DNA of 64,000 nt, taken from Anaeromyxobacter sp. Fw109-5. GTDB lineage: Bacteria; Myxococcota; Myxococcia; Myxococcales; Anaeromyxobacteraceae. The translations under genes and the position numbers were made by a program. Numbering within the stretch: position 1 is the first letter of the stretch; every line of letters starts with the position of its first letter. The stretch spans positions 3,543,001 to 3,607,000 of the forward strand of contig NC_009675.1 of NCBI RefSeq assembly GCF_000017505.1, in the 5' to 3' direction. A model generated the notes under the pieces. The model was given only the letters and a program-made list of their open reading frames with translations, was not told where the DNA came from and searched no databases. Below are positions 8,130 through 17,100 of the stretch, piece after piece.

Positions 8130-10115
8130 CTAGCGGGTGATGCCGAACTTCCGCAGGCGCCGGTAGAGGGTCATGCGCGAGACGCCGAGCGACGCCGCCG
8201 TCCGCGCGATGTTCCAGCCGGACGCGTCGAGCGCCGCGACGAGCTCCTCCCGCTCCGGTCCCTCCCCCTCGGCGGCCGCGAGCGGCTGCGGGGGGCGCTC
8301 GACCGCGGGAGAGGGCGCCGCGGGGCGCGCCGGCGCGGCTGCCGGACGCGCAGGGCCGAGCCGCAGATCGGCGGGCTCGATCCGCGCGCCCGACGCCACG
8401 GCGGCGGCGCGCATGATGACGTTCCTGAGCTCGCGGACGTTCCCCGGCCACGGGTGGGCGAGGAGCAGCGCCTTCGACTCCTCCGACAGCTCCAGCCCGG
8501 CGCGGCCCATGCGCTCCTCGGCTTCGCGCAGGAACGCGCGCGCGAGGAGCGGCACGTCCTCGCTGCGGTCGCGCAGCGGCGGGATGTCCACGTGGAGCAC
8601 GTTCAGGCGGAAGTAGAGGTCCTGGCGGAACCGGCCGGTCTCGACCTGATCGTACAGCCGCCGGTTCGTGGCGGCCACGATGCGCACGTCCACGGGCCGG
8701 GGCGCGCTCCCGCCCAGGCGGACCACCTCCGACTCCTGGAGCACGCGCAGGAGCGCCGTCTGCGCCTGCGGCGGGAGCTCGCTGATCTCGTCGAGGAAGA
8801 GGGTCCCGCCGTCGGCCTCCTCGAACCTCCCGGCCTTGCCCTCCCGCTGCGCGCCGGTGAAGGTCCCGGGCTCGTAGCCGAACAGCTCCGCCTCGACGAG
8901 CGCGGCCGGGATGGCGCCGCAGTTCAGGGCCACGAACGGCTCGTCGGCGCGCGCGCCGCCGGCGTGGATGCCGTGCGCGAACAGCTCCTTGCCCGTGCCG
9001 GACTCGCCGTGGAGCACCACCGGCAGGTCGTTCCGCGCCGCGACCTCGGCGAGATCGAGCGCGGTCCGCAGCCGCGCGGAGCCTCCCAGGATCGCCTCGA
9101 ACCCGTAGCGCGCCGCGAGCCGCTGCCTGGCCGCGCCGCGCGACGCGCGCCCGGCCGGGGCCGCCGCGAAGAGGAGCGCGCCGACCGGACGCCGCTCGTG
9201 CGCGACCACGGAGCAGACCACCCGCCGCCGCTCGTCCCCCGCGCCCGGCCACTCGACCGTGAGCTCGTCCTCGCGGGTCGCCTCGGAGCCGTGCAGCGCG
9301 GCGACGATCCGCTCCCGCGTGCTCCGCGGCAGCTCGCCTCCCTCGAAGGCGAGCCGCCGCCGGGCGGCGTCGTTCGCGGCGAGCACGCGGCCGCGCGCGT
9401 CCACCGCGACCACCCCGTCGCCGGAGCTCCGCGCGGCCCGCAACGCGTGGCGGACGAGCTCGTCGCGCAGCTCCGCGCGGGCGCGGAGCCGCTCCTCCAC
9501 CGCCGCCGCGATCGCGACCGCGGCCACGACCCCCTGCGGCTCCCGGGTGTCCCACGGCCCGGTGACCTGGACGAGCCCCACGAGCTCACCGCCGGGCGCG
9601 ACGATGGGGGCCGCCGCGCTCGCCCACGGGTGCCACGCCTCGACGAAGTGCTCGGACGCGAAGACCTCCACCGGGCGGCGCTCGGCGAGCGCCGTCCCCG
9701 CGCCGTTCGTCCCCGCGACCTCCTCGCGCCAGCTCGCCCCGGGGGTGAGGTTGAGCTCGGCGAGGCGCGCGACGACGTGGGGGTCGCCGCCGATCGACAG
9801 CACGCGCCCCTCCGCGTCGAGGAGGGCGAGGGCGTGCCCCGTCTCCCCGAGCCTCGCCGAGAGCTGGGCGAGCACGGGGCGCGCGAGCTCGAACGTCTCG
9901 TCCTCGCCGCGGCGGCGCAGCACCTCGCCGCCGGCGTCGAGCGGGGCGCGGCGGAGCGCCGGATCCACCCGGTAGAGGTCGCGGACGCGCGTCCAGGAGC
10001 GCGCGATCTCCGGCCGGACGCCCTCCAGCTCGCCGTCGCGCAAGAAGCGCTCCCACGCGCGGTCGAGGCGGCGCCGGAGTGACGAGCGGTCTGTTGCATC
10101 CGGGAGTACGTGCAT
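8130..10115 (-). CDS. Sigma-54-dependent activator (GAF, AAA+, Fis HTH), AcoR-like
   Basis: This 661-residue transcription factor has an N-terminal GAF-type sensor region (about 75-205, with GTNGAGTALAERRPV as in AcoR), a PAS-like stretch (225-315), an AAA+ sigma-54 activation domain and a C-terminal Fis-type HTH (NIARTAASLGVSRMTLYRRL). Walker A is GESGTGKE at 370-377 and Walker B is GGTLFLDEI. The sigma-54 contact loop reads GTFTGA at 417-422, not the usual GAFTGA. It lies directly upstream of, and parallel to, the formate dehydrogenase operon, whose promoter is of sigma-54 type, so it is probably that operon's activator. The effector is unknown. No clear ribosome-binding site precedes the ATG. 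Confidence 0.92.
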   Translation of the reverse strand: MHVLPDATDRSSLRRRLDRAWERFLRDGELEGVRPEIARSWTRVRDLYRVDPALRRAPLDAGGEVLRRRGEDETFELARPVLAQLSARLGETGHALALLDAEGRVLSIGGDPHVVARLAELNLTPGASWREEVAGTNGAGTALAERRPVEVFASEHFVEAWHPWASAAAPIVAPGGELVGLVQVTGPWDTREPQGVVAAVAIAAAVEERLRARAELRDELVRHALRAARSSGDGVVAVDARGRVLAANDAARRRLAFEGGELPRSTRERIVAALHGSEATREDELTVEWPGAGDERRRVVCSVVAHERRPVGALLFAAAPAGRASRGAARQRLAARYGFEAILGGSARLRTALDLAEVAARNDLPVVLHGESGTGKELFAHGIHAGGARADEPFVALNCGAIPAALVEAELFGYEPGTFTGAQREGKAGRFEEADGGTLFLDEISELPPQAQTALLRVLQESEVVRLGGSAPRPVDVRIVAATNRRLYDQVETGRFRQDLYFRLNVLHVDIPPLRDRSEDVPLLARAFLREAEERMGRAGLELSEESKALLLAHPWPGNVRELRNVIMRAAAVASGARIEPADLRLGPARPAAAPARPAAPSPAVERPPQPLAAAEGEGPEREELVAALDASGWNIARTAASLGVSRMTLYRRLRKFGITR

Positions 10116-10291
10116 CGAGGCGCACCGACGGCCGCGCGCCTCGCAGGATGGCGCGCTTCGCGGTATATCCCCCTTTACTTACAGGTTCTGCGGACGCGCG
10201 GCTCACGAAAGTGCGACCGGCCGCCAGCCCGGGCGGCCGCCGCCGCGCGGCGCGATTCTCGCAGGCGACGCGAGCCTCTCGGGAGGAAGAC

Positions 10292-12274
10292 GTGCCTCAC
10301 ATGCGAACGCCCGGACTCGATCTTCGCCGCAAGATCCTGCTCGTCGCCCTGCTCCCCACCGCGCTGCTCGTGGCCGCCTTCCTCGTCGTGTTCGCCGTGC
10401 AGCGCAGCCGCATCGCCGGCCGCGTCGAGGCGAGCATGGGGCGCCTCGCCGAGGAGGGGCTCTCGCGGGCGGCCCACGACCTGCAGACCCTCTGCGAGTC
10501 CGCTCACCGCGAGCTCTGGCTCCAGGTGCCGCGCAGCCTGCGCGTCGCGCGCGACCAGATGGAGCGGCTCGGGCCGCTCTCCTTCTCCTCGGAGACGGTG
10601 CGCTGGTCCGCGGTGAACCAGCTGGACCGCAGCGCGGCGGAGGTGGTCCTCCCGAAGCTGCTCCTCGGCGGCGAATGGGCGGGCCAGAACGCCGATCCGG
10701 CCCGGCCGAGCTTGCTCGTGGATCGCGTGCGCGAGCTGGTCGGCGCCGAGGCCACGCTGTTCCAGCGCATGAACGAGCGCGGCGACATGCTCCGCGTGGC
10801 GACCACGGTGCCCGACGAGAAGGGCGCCCGCGCGATCGGGACCTACATCCCGGCGGTCGATCCCGACGGCGGGGCGAACCCGGTCGTCTCGACCGTGCTG
10901 CGCGGCGAGACCTACCGCGGGCGCGCGCGGGTGATCGACCGCTGGTACCTCTCCGGCTACGAGCCGATCCGCGACGCGAGCGGACGCATCGCCGGGATGC
11001 TGTTCATCGGGCTGCGGCAGGACTCGCTCGAGGGCATCCGCGCCGGTGTGGCCGCCTCCCGCATCGGGCAGACCGGCGCCATCCACGTGCTCGGGGCGAG
11101 CGGCAACCAGCGCGGCAAGTACCTCATCCCGCCGCCCGGCCACGCGGACGGAGAGGACGCGTGGGAGGCGCGCGACGCCCGCGGCGAGGAGTACGTCCAG
11201 CGCGTGCTGCGCGCGGCGAAGGAGGCGGAGGGCGGGACGGTCCGCCTGTCCTACGCGCTGCGGGACGGCGCGGGGGCGCCCCGCGAGCGCGTGGCCGCGG
11301 TCACCTACTTCGCGCCGTGGGACTGGGTGATCGTCGCGGAGATGGACCGCAGCGAGGCGGTCGCCGCGCTGCGCGAGGTGCAGTCCTCCCTCGCCGCGTC
11401 CGCCGTGACGGTGGTGGGCGTCGGCCTGCTGCTCCTCCTCGCGAGCATCTGGGCCGCCCGCAAGGCGGCGAGCCGGCTCGCCGCGCCGCTCGAGGCGATG
11501 GCGCTCGCCGCCGAGCGCATCGCCGAGGGAGACGTGCAGCAGGAGGTGACCTACCGCTCGGGCGACGAGGTCGGCCGGCTGGCGGAGGCCTTCCGCGGCA
11601 CCATCCGTTACATCCAGGAGGTCGCCCGCGGCGCGGCAGCCGTCGCGCGCGGAGACCTCTCCACCCCGCTCGTGCTCCGCTCCGACCGCGACGAGCTGAC
11701 GCGGAGCTTCCAGTCGGCGCAGTCCGAGCTGCGGCGGCTGGTCGAGGACGCGGGCGCGCTCTCCCAGGCGGCGGTCGAGGGCCGCCTGACGGTGCGGGCG
11801 GATCCCTCGCGGCACCAGGGCGACTTCCGCAAGGTGGTGGAGGGCGTGAACGCGACCCTCTCGTCGCTCGTCGGCCACCTCGACGCCATGCCGGCGCCGG
11901 CCATGATCGTCGGGACCGAGTTCGACATCCGCTACATGAACCAGACGGGCGCGAGCCTCCTCGGGCGCACGCAGCAGGAGCTCATCGGCACCAAGTGCTA
12001 CGACAGCTTCCGCACCGGCGACTGCAGAACCGGGCGCTGCGCCGGCGGCCGCGCGATGGCGGAGGGCCGCGAGGTGAGCAGCGAGACCGAGGCCCACCCC
12101 GAAGGGCTCGATCTGGAGATCTTCTACTCGGCGGTGCCGCTCCGCGACGGCGACGGGCGCGTGGTGGGCGCGCTCGAGGTGGTGACGGATCAGACCGCCC
12201 TCCGGCGGGGCGCCGCGGAGGATGGCGGAGGCCGCAGCGAGGGTCCGGAGTGCCGGCCGTGCCTCGTCCGGTGA
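10292..12274 (+). CDS. Membrane sensor with Cache, HAMP and PAS domains, no output domain
   Basis: This protein of about 660 residues has a short cytoplasmic start, one membrane helix (LLVALLPTALLVAAFLVVF), a large periplasmic double-Cache region, a second helix (VTVVGVGLLLLLASIWA), HAMP, coiled-coil sequence and a C-terminal PAS domain holding CYDSF, GDCRT and GRCAGG cysteines. It then ends without kinase, methyl-accepting or cyclase domain. GTG at 10292 lies 5 bases from GGAGGA; ATG at 10301 is possible but farther away. It is divergent from the activator gene, and its stop overlaps the start region of fdhD, which links it to formate metabolism. Its partner is unknown. Confidence 0.85.
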   Translation: MPHMRTPGLDLRRKILLVALLPTALLVAAFLVVFAVQRSRIAGRVEASMGRLAEEGLSRAAHDLQTLCESAHRELWLQVPRSLRVARDQMERLGPLSFSSETVRWSAVNQLDRSAAEVVLPKLLLGGEWAGQNADPARPSLLVDRVRELVGAEATLFQRMNERGDMLRVATTVPDEKGARAIGTYIPAVDPDGGANPVVSTVLRGETYRGRARVIDRWYLSGYEPIRDASGRIAGMLFIGLRQDSLEGIRAGVAASRIGQTGAIHVLGASGNQRGKYLIPPPGHADGEDAWEARDARGEEYVQRVLRAAKEAEGGTVRLSYALRDGAGAPRERVAAVTYFAPWDWVIVAEMDRSEAVAALREVQSSLAASAVTVVGVGLLLLLASIWAARKAASRLAAPLEAMALAAERIAEGDVQQEVTYRSGDEVGRLAEAFRGTIRYIQEVARGAAAVARGDLSTPLVLRSDRDELTRSFQSAQSELRRLVEDAGALSQAAVEGRLTVRADPSRHQGDFRKVVEGVNATLSSLVGHLDAMPAPAMIVGTEFDIRYMNQTGASLLGRTQQELIGTKCYDSFRTGDCRTGRCAGGRAMAEGREVSSETEAHPEGLDLEIFYSAVPLRDGDGRVVGALEVVTDQTALRRGAAEDGGGRSEGPECRPCLVR

Positions 12275-13143
12275 CCGCCCCCGATCCGGCCCGCGCGCGC
12301 GCCGCGCAGCTCGCGGGGCGCGCCGCGGCCACCGCGCTCCGGCGCCCCGGCGGCGACGCGGTGTCGGACCTCGTGGCCCTCGAGGAGCCGCTCGAGATCC
12401 GCATCGCGGGCGAGACGGTCGGCGTGCTGATGCGGACGCCAGGTGACGACCACCGGCTCGCCCTCGGCTACCTCTTCTCGGAGGGCATCGTCTCCTCCGC
12501 CTCCGAGTTCAGCGCCGTCTACCACTGCGGCCGCCCGGGCGAGGAGGCGTACGGCAGCGCGATCGAGCTCGCCCCGGCCTCGGGCGCGCGCATCGACTGG
12601 GAGCGGATCGAGGGCACCCGGCGCGCGTCCGCCTCCAGCTCCGCCTGCGGCGTGTGCGGGCGGCGTGCCGTCGAGGACCTCGTGGCCGGCCTCGTGCCCC
12701 CCGAGCCGATCGCGCCCGTCCCGGCCGCCCTCCTCGCCGAGAAGGTGGAGGCGCTCCGCGATCACCAGCCCGTGTTCGCGGCGACCGGCGGCGCGCACGT
12801 CGCGGCGCTGTGGGCGCAGGACGGGTCGCTCGTCGCCGCGCACGAGGACGTCGGGCGCCACAACGCGGTCGACAAGGTCGTCGGCGCGCTCCTGCTCGCG
12901 CGGGCGGAGGCCGCCGCCGGCGCACCCGAGCTCCGGCCGGCGCTGCTGACGGTGAGCAGCCGGGCGGGGTTCGAGATCGTCCAGAAGGCCGCCCGCGCGC
13001 GCGTCCCGATCGTCGCCACCGTCTCGGCGCCCACCTCGCTCGCGGTGGAGCTCGCGCGGGCCGCCGGCCTCACCCTCGCGGGGTTCGTGCGCCCCGGGCG
13101 AATGAACGTCTACGCGGGCGCCGAGCGCCTGATCGGCCTCTGA
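12250..13143 (+). CDS. fdhD: Formate dehydrogenase accessory sulfurtransferase FdhD
   Basis: FdhD carries sulfur from a cysteine desulfurase to the Mo-bisMGD cofactor of formate dehydrogenase, which is needed for activity. The 297-residue product has LEEPLEIRIAGE, the landmark RLALGYLFSEGI, the catalytic cysteine loop SSSACGVCGRR, and EDVGRHNAVDKV, followed by LLTVSSRAGFEIVQKAA. The GTG at 12250 has GAGGG six bases upstream; GTGs at 12259 and 12271 (the latter GTGA with the previous stop) are alternatives. Overlap with the upstream sensor gene suggests translational coupling. It completes the fdh set, although it lies on the other strand from the structural genes. Confidence 0.94.
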   Translation: MPAVPRPVTAPDPARARAAQLAGRAAATALRRPGGDAVSDLVALEEPLEIRIAGETVGVLMRTPGDDHRLALGYLFSEGIVSSASEFSAVYHCGRPGEEAYGSAIELAPASGARIDWERIEGTRRASASSSACGVCGRRAVEDLVAGLVPPEPIAPVPAALLAEKVEALRDHQPVFAATGGAHVAALWAQDGSLVAAHEDVGRHNAVDKVVGALLLARAEAAAGAPELRPALLTVSSRAGFEIVQKAARARVPIVATVSAPTSLAVELARAAGLTLAGFVRPGRMNVYAGAERLIGL

Positions 13144-13265
13144 GACCGGACGCCGCCTCGACGCCGCCACCTCCCAATGGCGTCGACGCCGCGGGCTGGG
13201 TCCGTGACAATGGAGGCGCGGCCCGGGCGGGCCCCGGCCGCGACCGCGCGGGGGGCGCCATCGCC

Positions 13266-14135
13266 ATGAAGTGGATCATCGGACTCGACCTGCGGCCGCG
13301 CTGCAGCGGCGCCTTGCACTTCGCGACCTGGCTCACCAAGACGGTGCCGAAGGCCGAGGAGCGGTTCATCGCGGTCCACGTGCTGGAGCCGGATCACCTG
13401 CGCGCCGCGCTCAAGTTCCAGCACATGGACGAGGTGCTCGCGGCGGCCCGCGACGCCGGCCACAAGATGCTCGAGCGGGAGGCGCCGGGCGATCGCGTGC
13501 AGGAGCTCGAGATCGTCCAGGCGAGCAGCGCGGACGAGGGGCTCGCCGCGGCGCTGGCCCGGCACGACGCCGACGCGCTCATCGTGGGGCGCATCGCGGG
13601 GCGTTCGGAGTCGGCCCTCGTCCGCCTCGGCCGCGTGGCTCGCCGGCTACTGCGGAGGCTCCCCGCGCCCGTCGTGGTGGTGCCGCCCGACGTCGAGACC
13701 GCCGGGCTGGGCAGCGGTCCCGTCATCGCGCTGACGAGCCTCGACGAGTCCGCGACCGAGGCGTGCCGGTTCGCGGCGCGCCTGGCGGAGCAGACGGGCC
13801 GCCGGCTCGTGGTGCTCCACGTGGCGCCCTACCTCGAGCTGCCCTTCCTGAAGGGTGCGACCGTGGAGGAGATCGCCCGGGAGCAGCGGCGCGCGGCGGA
13901 GGTCGCGCTCGGGGTATGGCTCGAGCGCGAGGGGCTCCGCGCCGACGAGCGGCTCGTCGAGCAGGGCGACGTGCTCGACCGGGCCGATGCCGTCGCCGTG
14001 GAGCGCGACGCGCCCCTCCTCGTCATCGGCGCCTCGCGCCGGGTCGCGCTCGATCGCCTCGCCACGCCGAGCATGGGGCGGGAGCTCGCCGCGACGGCGG
14101 CGGTCCCCGTCGCGGTCGTGCCGCCGCGCGCGTGA
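13266..14135 (+). CDS. Universal stress protein, tandem UspA domains
   Basis: The 289-residue product has two UspA-type domains. The first starts MKWIIGLDLRPR and ends VVVVPPD; the second starts PVIALTSLDESATEACRFAARLA and ends with LLVIGASRR, then ELAATAAVPVAVVPP. The second keeps an ATP-binding-like GAS...G pattern and the first reads VGRIAGRSESALVRLGRVARRLL. Proteins of this family bind ATP or other ligands and help survival under energy or redox stress. It is preceded by fdhD but separated by 122 bases, so it may have its own promoter. It converges on the giant CxxCH lipoprotein gene. Confidence 0.9.
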   Translation: MKWIIGLDLRPRCSGALHFATWLTKTVPKAEERFIAVHVLEPDHLRAALKFQHMDEVLAAARDAGHKMLEREAPGDRVQELEIVQASSADEGLAAALARHDADALIVGRIAGRSESALVRLGRVARRLLRRLPAPVVVVPPDVETAGLGSGPVIALTSLDESATEACRFAARLAEQTGRRLVVLHVAPYLELPFLKGATVEEIAREQRRAAEVALGVWLEREGLRADERLVEQGDVLDRADAVAVERDAPLLVIGASRRVALDRLATPSMGRELAATAAVPVAVVPPRA

Positions 14136-14144
14136 CAGCGCGGG

Positions 14145-14177
14145 GTCCCGCCGCGCCGGCGCCGGCGCGGCGGGGAC
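14145..14177. terminator. Bidirectional terminator between convergent genes
   Basis: A near-perfect palindrome centred at 14160/14161 has arms of 16 and 17 bases (GTCCC-GCCGCGCCGGC against its complement), differing by one C. It lies in the 54-base gap between the ends of the plus-strand stress-protein gene and the minus-strand cytochrome gene, so it can serve both. Confidence 0.75.
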
Positions 14178-14189
14178 ACCTCACCTCTC

Positions 14190-17100
14190 TCACGGTGCGC
14201 AGCGGCTCGAGTGGCAGCGGCAGCAGCTCTCGGTGCCGGTGGTGTTCCCGGGGTTCAGGTAGGGCCGCCCCCAGACCGGCGCGTCACCGAGGTGGCAGGC
14301 CACGCCCGAGCACCGCTTCGTCGCCGGATCGTACGCCGCGCCGGACAGCTCTATGGAGAGCGTCGTGCCGTCGATGACGGCGCCGGCCGGGACCGCCTCG
14401 CAGAACTTCGCCGGCGCCACCCAGTACGGCCGCGTGGGCGTGTCCGGCGCGGGCGGCAGGCCCGAGCTCGGCGGGAGCGTCGTGCGCGGATCGAACGCGA
14501 CGTCGCGCCGGCCGTTGACGTGCGTGAGGGGCAGGACCCTCCCCGCACCCACCGGCGCCGCGCCCGCGGCGTGACACGTCCCGCACTGCGTCGCCTTCCA
14601 GAGCGGATCGGAGAGCCGCGCGGGATCGCCGCCGGGGAGCTGGTAGCTCCCCGTCGTGTCGAGCCAGTAGACGCCGGAGGGCCCGACCGCCGTGGGATCG
14701 GTCGTCGCGTAGTGGCAGGCCTGGCAGGTGATCGCCGCCGCCCCCACGCCCGGCTGCGCGCTGCCGTGCTTGCTCGCGTGCGCCGGCCCACCCAGGCCCG
14801 CGTAGTGGCCGAACTCGCGGCCGCGGTCGGTGAGCCCGAGGTGACCGTTCGCGTTCACCGCGCCCTCGCCGCCGGACGGGTACCGCGGCGGGTTCCCGTG
14901 GCAGCCGTCGCAGGCGAGGTCCGCCCCCGAGGTCCAGGCGGGCGCGAGCGCGTACGCGGGGATCGCCTGGCCCGAGGAGTGGCAGTACACGCCGCTGCAG
15001 CGGCCGGTCGACTCGTCGTAGGCGGCGTCCGGAGCGTTCCGCGCGCGCAGGGACCCCGTCCCCGCGCCGGCGGGGCTCAGCTCCACCTCGAGCTCGAAGT
15101 CCATGTGCTTCGCGGCGTCGAGCGGGTGACAGTGGCCGCAGCCGAACCGGTAGGCCGGGCCGCCCTCCGGCGCGTACGCCTCGAGGATCCGGAGGTCGCC
15201 GTACTGCGGCACGTCCGGCGTCGGGAAAGCCGCGTGCGCGAGGTGCGCGCCGTTCGTGGGCGGCACGCCGTGGCACGCGCCACACGTGCCGCTGGCGTCG
15301 AGCTTGCCGTCGATGTGGCGGCCTCCGGCGACGTCGATCGTGCCGTCGGGCTTCACCGTGTCGGGGTGGCAGCCGGCGCAGCTGGCCGCGACCGGATGGG
15401 GCGGCGGGGGCGGTGCGCCGTGGCAGGAGCCGCACGAGGTCTGGCCCGGCGAGACGTCCGTCCACGTGGGCGTGGTGAGGGCGCCGCCGGCCGCGAGCTG
15501 CGCGCCGTGACAGTAGGTGCTTGCGCAGGTCGCCTGCGAGGGGTCCCACGACGGCGCGGCGCCGAGCGCCGTCGCGAGCGGGCCCCACGCGAGGTCCACG
15601 GTCTCGTTCCCGTGCAGGAGCTCCGTCGGGACGACGTGGCACTCCTCGCATGGCACGGCGGCGCGGATCGGGCCGTCCTGGACGTGCTTCTGGTGCGCGC
15701 CGACGGCGAGCTCGGTGGTCTCGCTCTCGCCGCGCGTGCCCACGGGCGGCGCGGGATTCGCGGACGAGCCGTGGCAGGAGCGGCAGGTGAGCCCGGCCAC
15801 GTCGACGATCCCGTCGACGTGGCGTCCACCCGCGACGTCGATCTTGCCGTCGATCCGAACGGTGAGCGGATGGCAGGAGTTGCAGAGCGGGTTCTGCGGA
15901 TGCGGCGTCGGCGGCGGGAACCCGTGGCAGCTCGTGCAGGAGGTGTCGCCGGCCGAGACCTGCGTCCACACCGGCGCGTGGGTCGAGCCGCCCGCGCCCA
16001 GCGTCGCGCCGTGGCAGTAGGTGGAGCTGCACGTGGCGGTCGCGCGCGTCCAGGTGGGGGTCGCCGGCGAGGTGGCGGCGAGCCCTTCGAACGGCAGCGA
16101 GATCGTGCCGTTCACGTGGGTGAGGTCCGTCACCGGCGCGTGGCAGTCGCTGCACGTGAAGGCCTTGCGGATGTTCCCATCCACGACGTGCTTCTGGTGC
16201 GCGCCGACCGCGAGCTGCGTGGTCAGCGTCTCGCCGTTCGTGCCGAGCGGGGGCGCGGGGTTCAGGCCGTCCGTGCCGTGGCAGGCGGTGCACCCGCCTC
16301 CGTCCACCTGGACGGTCCCGTCGATGTGCTGCCCGCGGGCCAGGTCGATCACGCCCGTGGCGAGCACCGTGCCCGGGTGGCAGCGGTTGCAGTCGGTGTT
16401 CTGCGGGTGCGGCAGAGGCGGCGGGCTTCCATGGCAGGAACCGCAGCCGGTCGGGCCCGTGGAGACCACGGTCCACGTCGGCGCCTCGTTGGCGCCGCCC
16501 GCGGCGAGCGTCGCGCCGTGGCAGTAGGTGGACGCGCACGTCGCCCCGTTCCACACCGGGGTCGTCCCGCTCGAGGCGAGCCCGGTGAACGGCAGCGAGA
16601 TCGTGCCGTTCACGTGGGTGAGGTCCGTCACCGGCGCGTGGCAGTCGCTGCACGCGAAGGCTGCGCGGATGGTGCCCGTCACCAGGTGCTTCTGGTGTGC
16701 GCCGACGGCGCGCTGGGTGGTCAGGGTTTCCCCGTTCGTGCCGAGCGGCGGGGCGGGGTTCACGCCCTCGGTGCCGTGACAGGCCGTGCACCCGCCCCCG
16801 TCCACCTGAACGGTCCCGTCGATGTGCTGCCCCCGGGCCAGGTCGATCGCGCCGCTGGCGAGCACGGTGCCGGAGTGGCAGCGGCTGCAGTCCGTGGTCT
16901 GCGGATGCGGCAACGGCGGCGGCGCTCCGTGGCAGGAACCGCAGCCGGTCGGACCGCTGGACACGACGGTCCACGTCGGCGCCTCGTTGGCGCCGCCCGC
17001 GGCGAGCGTCGCGCCGTGGCAGTAGGTGGACGCGCACGTCGCCCCGTTCCACAGCGGGGTCGTCCCGCTCGAGGCAAGCCCGGTGAACGGCAGCGAGATC

